A DNA stretch of 33,843 nucleotides from Flavobacteriales bacterium (GTDB lineage Bacteria; Bacteroidota; Bacteroidia; Flavobacteriales_D; Crocinitomicaceae). Every line of letters starts with the position of its first letter. Within the stretch, counting starts at the first letter, position 1. Under the pieces are notes generated by a model that had not been told where the DNA came from, ran no database searches, and saw only the letters and a list, made by a program, of their open reading frames with translations. This document shows, piece after piece, positions 33,491 to 33,843 of this stretch. The DNA lies in the NCBI GenBank assembly GCA_947453715.1, contig CANGHX010000010.1:1-33843 (forward strand). Reading direction: 5' to 3'. The position numbers were made by a program, and so were the translations under genes.

Positions 33491-33498
33491 CAAAATTA
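33491..33498 (-). promoter_or_regulatory. Candidate -7 box (TAnnTTTG) for purH
   Basis: The minus strand reads TAATTTTG, an exact consensus match, 22 bases before the start codon. No standard -33 TTG is present; an inverted repeat occupies that region instead. Confidence 0.45.
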
Positions 33499-33502
33499 GT
33501 CT

Positions 33503-33526
33503 AAATTTCTCAGAAAATGAGAATTT
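33503..33526. promoter_or_regulatory. Inverted repeat in the -33 region of purH (possible operator)
   Basis: TTCTCA (33507-33512) and TGAGAA (33518-33523) form a perfect dyad with a five-base spacer, extended by further A/T pairs with one bulge. It lies just upstream of the purH -7 box, where a regulator could act. There is no T tract, so it is not a terminator. Confidence 0.3.
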
Positions 33527-33531
33527 CAAGC

Positions 33532-33562
33532 AAAAAAAAAGGTTAGTGAAAAACCAACCTTT
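33532..33562 (-). terminator. Terminator of the right-edge T9SS cargo gene
   Basis: On the minus strand AAAGGTT (33562-33556) pairs with AACCTTT (33544-33538), with further partial pairing inside, and a T run (33540-33532) overlaps and follows the second arm. It lies 40 bases after the stop codon at 33602. Confidence 0.7.
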
Positions 33563-33601
33563 AATTATCTAATTGAACAAATTCTTTTAAGTTTTTCTTA
33601 T

Positions 33602-33843
33602 CTACTCTATTATGATTTTTTTAACTTCAACATTTCCATTAGAATCAACTATTTTACAATAATAAATTCCCGTATTTAGCTCACTAGAGTCTACATTATA
33701 GTTTCTATCTGAAAACGCTTTTTCTAATAACATTTTACCGTCATTACCGTATAGTACAATTCTCTCACTTTGGTTCTCAGTCTGAATTATAAATTCACCA
33801 TTTGTAGGATTTGGGAAAATTTGAAATGCTTCATTTTCTTCTT
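33602..33843 (-). CDS. C-terminal end of a T9SS-secreted protein (5' part outside window)
   Basis: The last 80 codons of a gene entering from the right edge are visible and end with TAG at 33604-33602. The translation is a type A T9SS sorting domain: entry motif FQIFPNPTNGEFII, then SERIVLYGNDGKMLLEKAF, then NVDSSELNTGIYYCKI, and a final basic-hydrophobic VKKIIIE. The parent protein is therefore Sec-exported and then released or anchored by the type IX system. Nothing of its passenger domain is visible, so function cannot be assigned. A terminator follows, separating it from purH. Confidence 0.8.
   Translation of the reverse strand, partial: EENEAFQIFPNPTNGEFIIQTENQSERIVLYGNDGKMLLEKAFSDRNYNVDSSELNTGIYYCKIVDSNGNVEVKKIIIE

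Noticed and set aside
1-33843. tRNA, rRNA, riboswitch or CRISPR array
   Set aside because: No cloverleaf, rRNA core sequence, recognisable riboswitch core or regularly spaced repeat was noticed on either strand by eye; a covariance-model scan would be needed to exclude small RNAs.

Overview
The window looks like chromosome from a Bacteroidota bacterium, most likely an AT-rich flavobacterium of the Fluviicola/Crocinitomicaceae kind; the genus is inferred. The support is: two type IX secretion (T9SS) C-terminal sorting domains, several Bacteroidota-type -7 boxes (TAnnTTTG) in front of genes, weak or absent Shine-Dalgarno sequences, a two-component-like beta-propeller sensor, and typical flavobacterial families such as bacterial GH3 proteins, FabV and unsecreted YceI. 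No tRNA, rRNA, CRISPR array or phage gene was recognised.

Left edge (1-2350) is accessory. It holds the 5' end of an insertion-sequence transposase on the minus strand, a 5'-truncated surface-protein gene right beside it, and a very AT-rich overlapping pair of small exported or lipid-anchored proteins of unknown function. From 2.4 to 17.2 kb come mostly single-gene units: fabV, a large COG1112-like SF1 helicase, a tiny protein that is little more than a T9SS sorting domain, a cystathionine gamma-synthase-type PLP enzyme, YceI, RNase R, ferritin, a 1296-residue receptor that fuses a beta-propeller sensor, a class III adenylate cyclase and an HD phosphohydrolase domain, and a tandem universal stress protein. 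Clear hairpin terminators separate several of these. A GH3-like adenylating enzyme follows at 17.3-18.8 kb.

From 33.5 kb down to 18.8 kb all genes run on the minus strand. The order of transcription is purH, mreB, mreC, mreD, mrdA (PBP2), rodA, a class A PBP, then scoA, a polytopic membrane protein, scoB and a second polytopic membrane protein. The mre-mrd-rod set builds the lateral cell wall (elongasome); the class A PBP gene directly downstream extends it. The two subunits of a 3-oxoacid CoA-transferase are unusually split by, and each tightly followed by, a GT-C-like membrane protein gene. A hairpin terminator overlapping a promoter-like -7 box between mreB and mreC suggests that mreB is expressed separately from the rest.

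Right edge (33.6-33.8 kb) holds the last 80 codons of another T9SS cargo protein, on the minus strand, followed by its own terminator.
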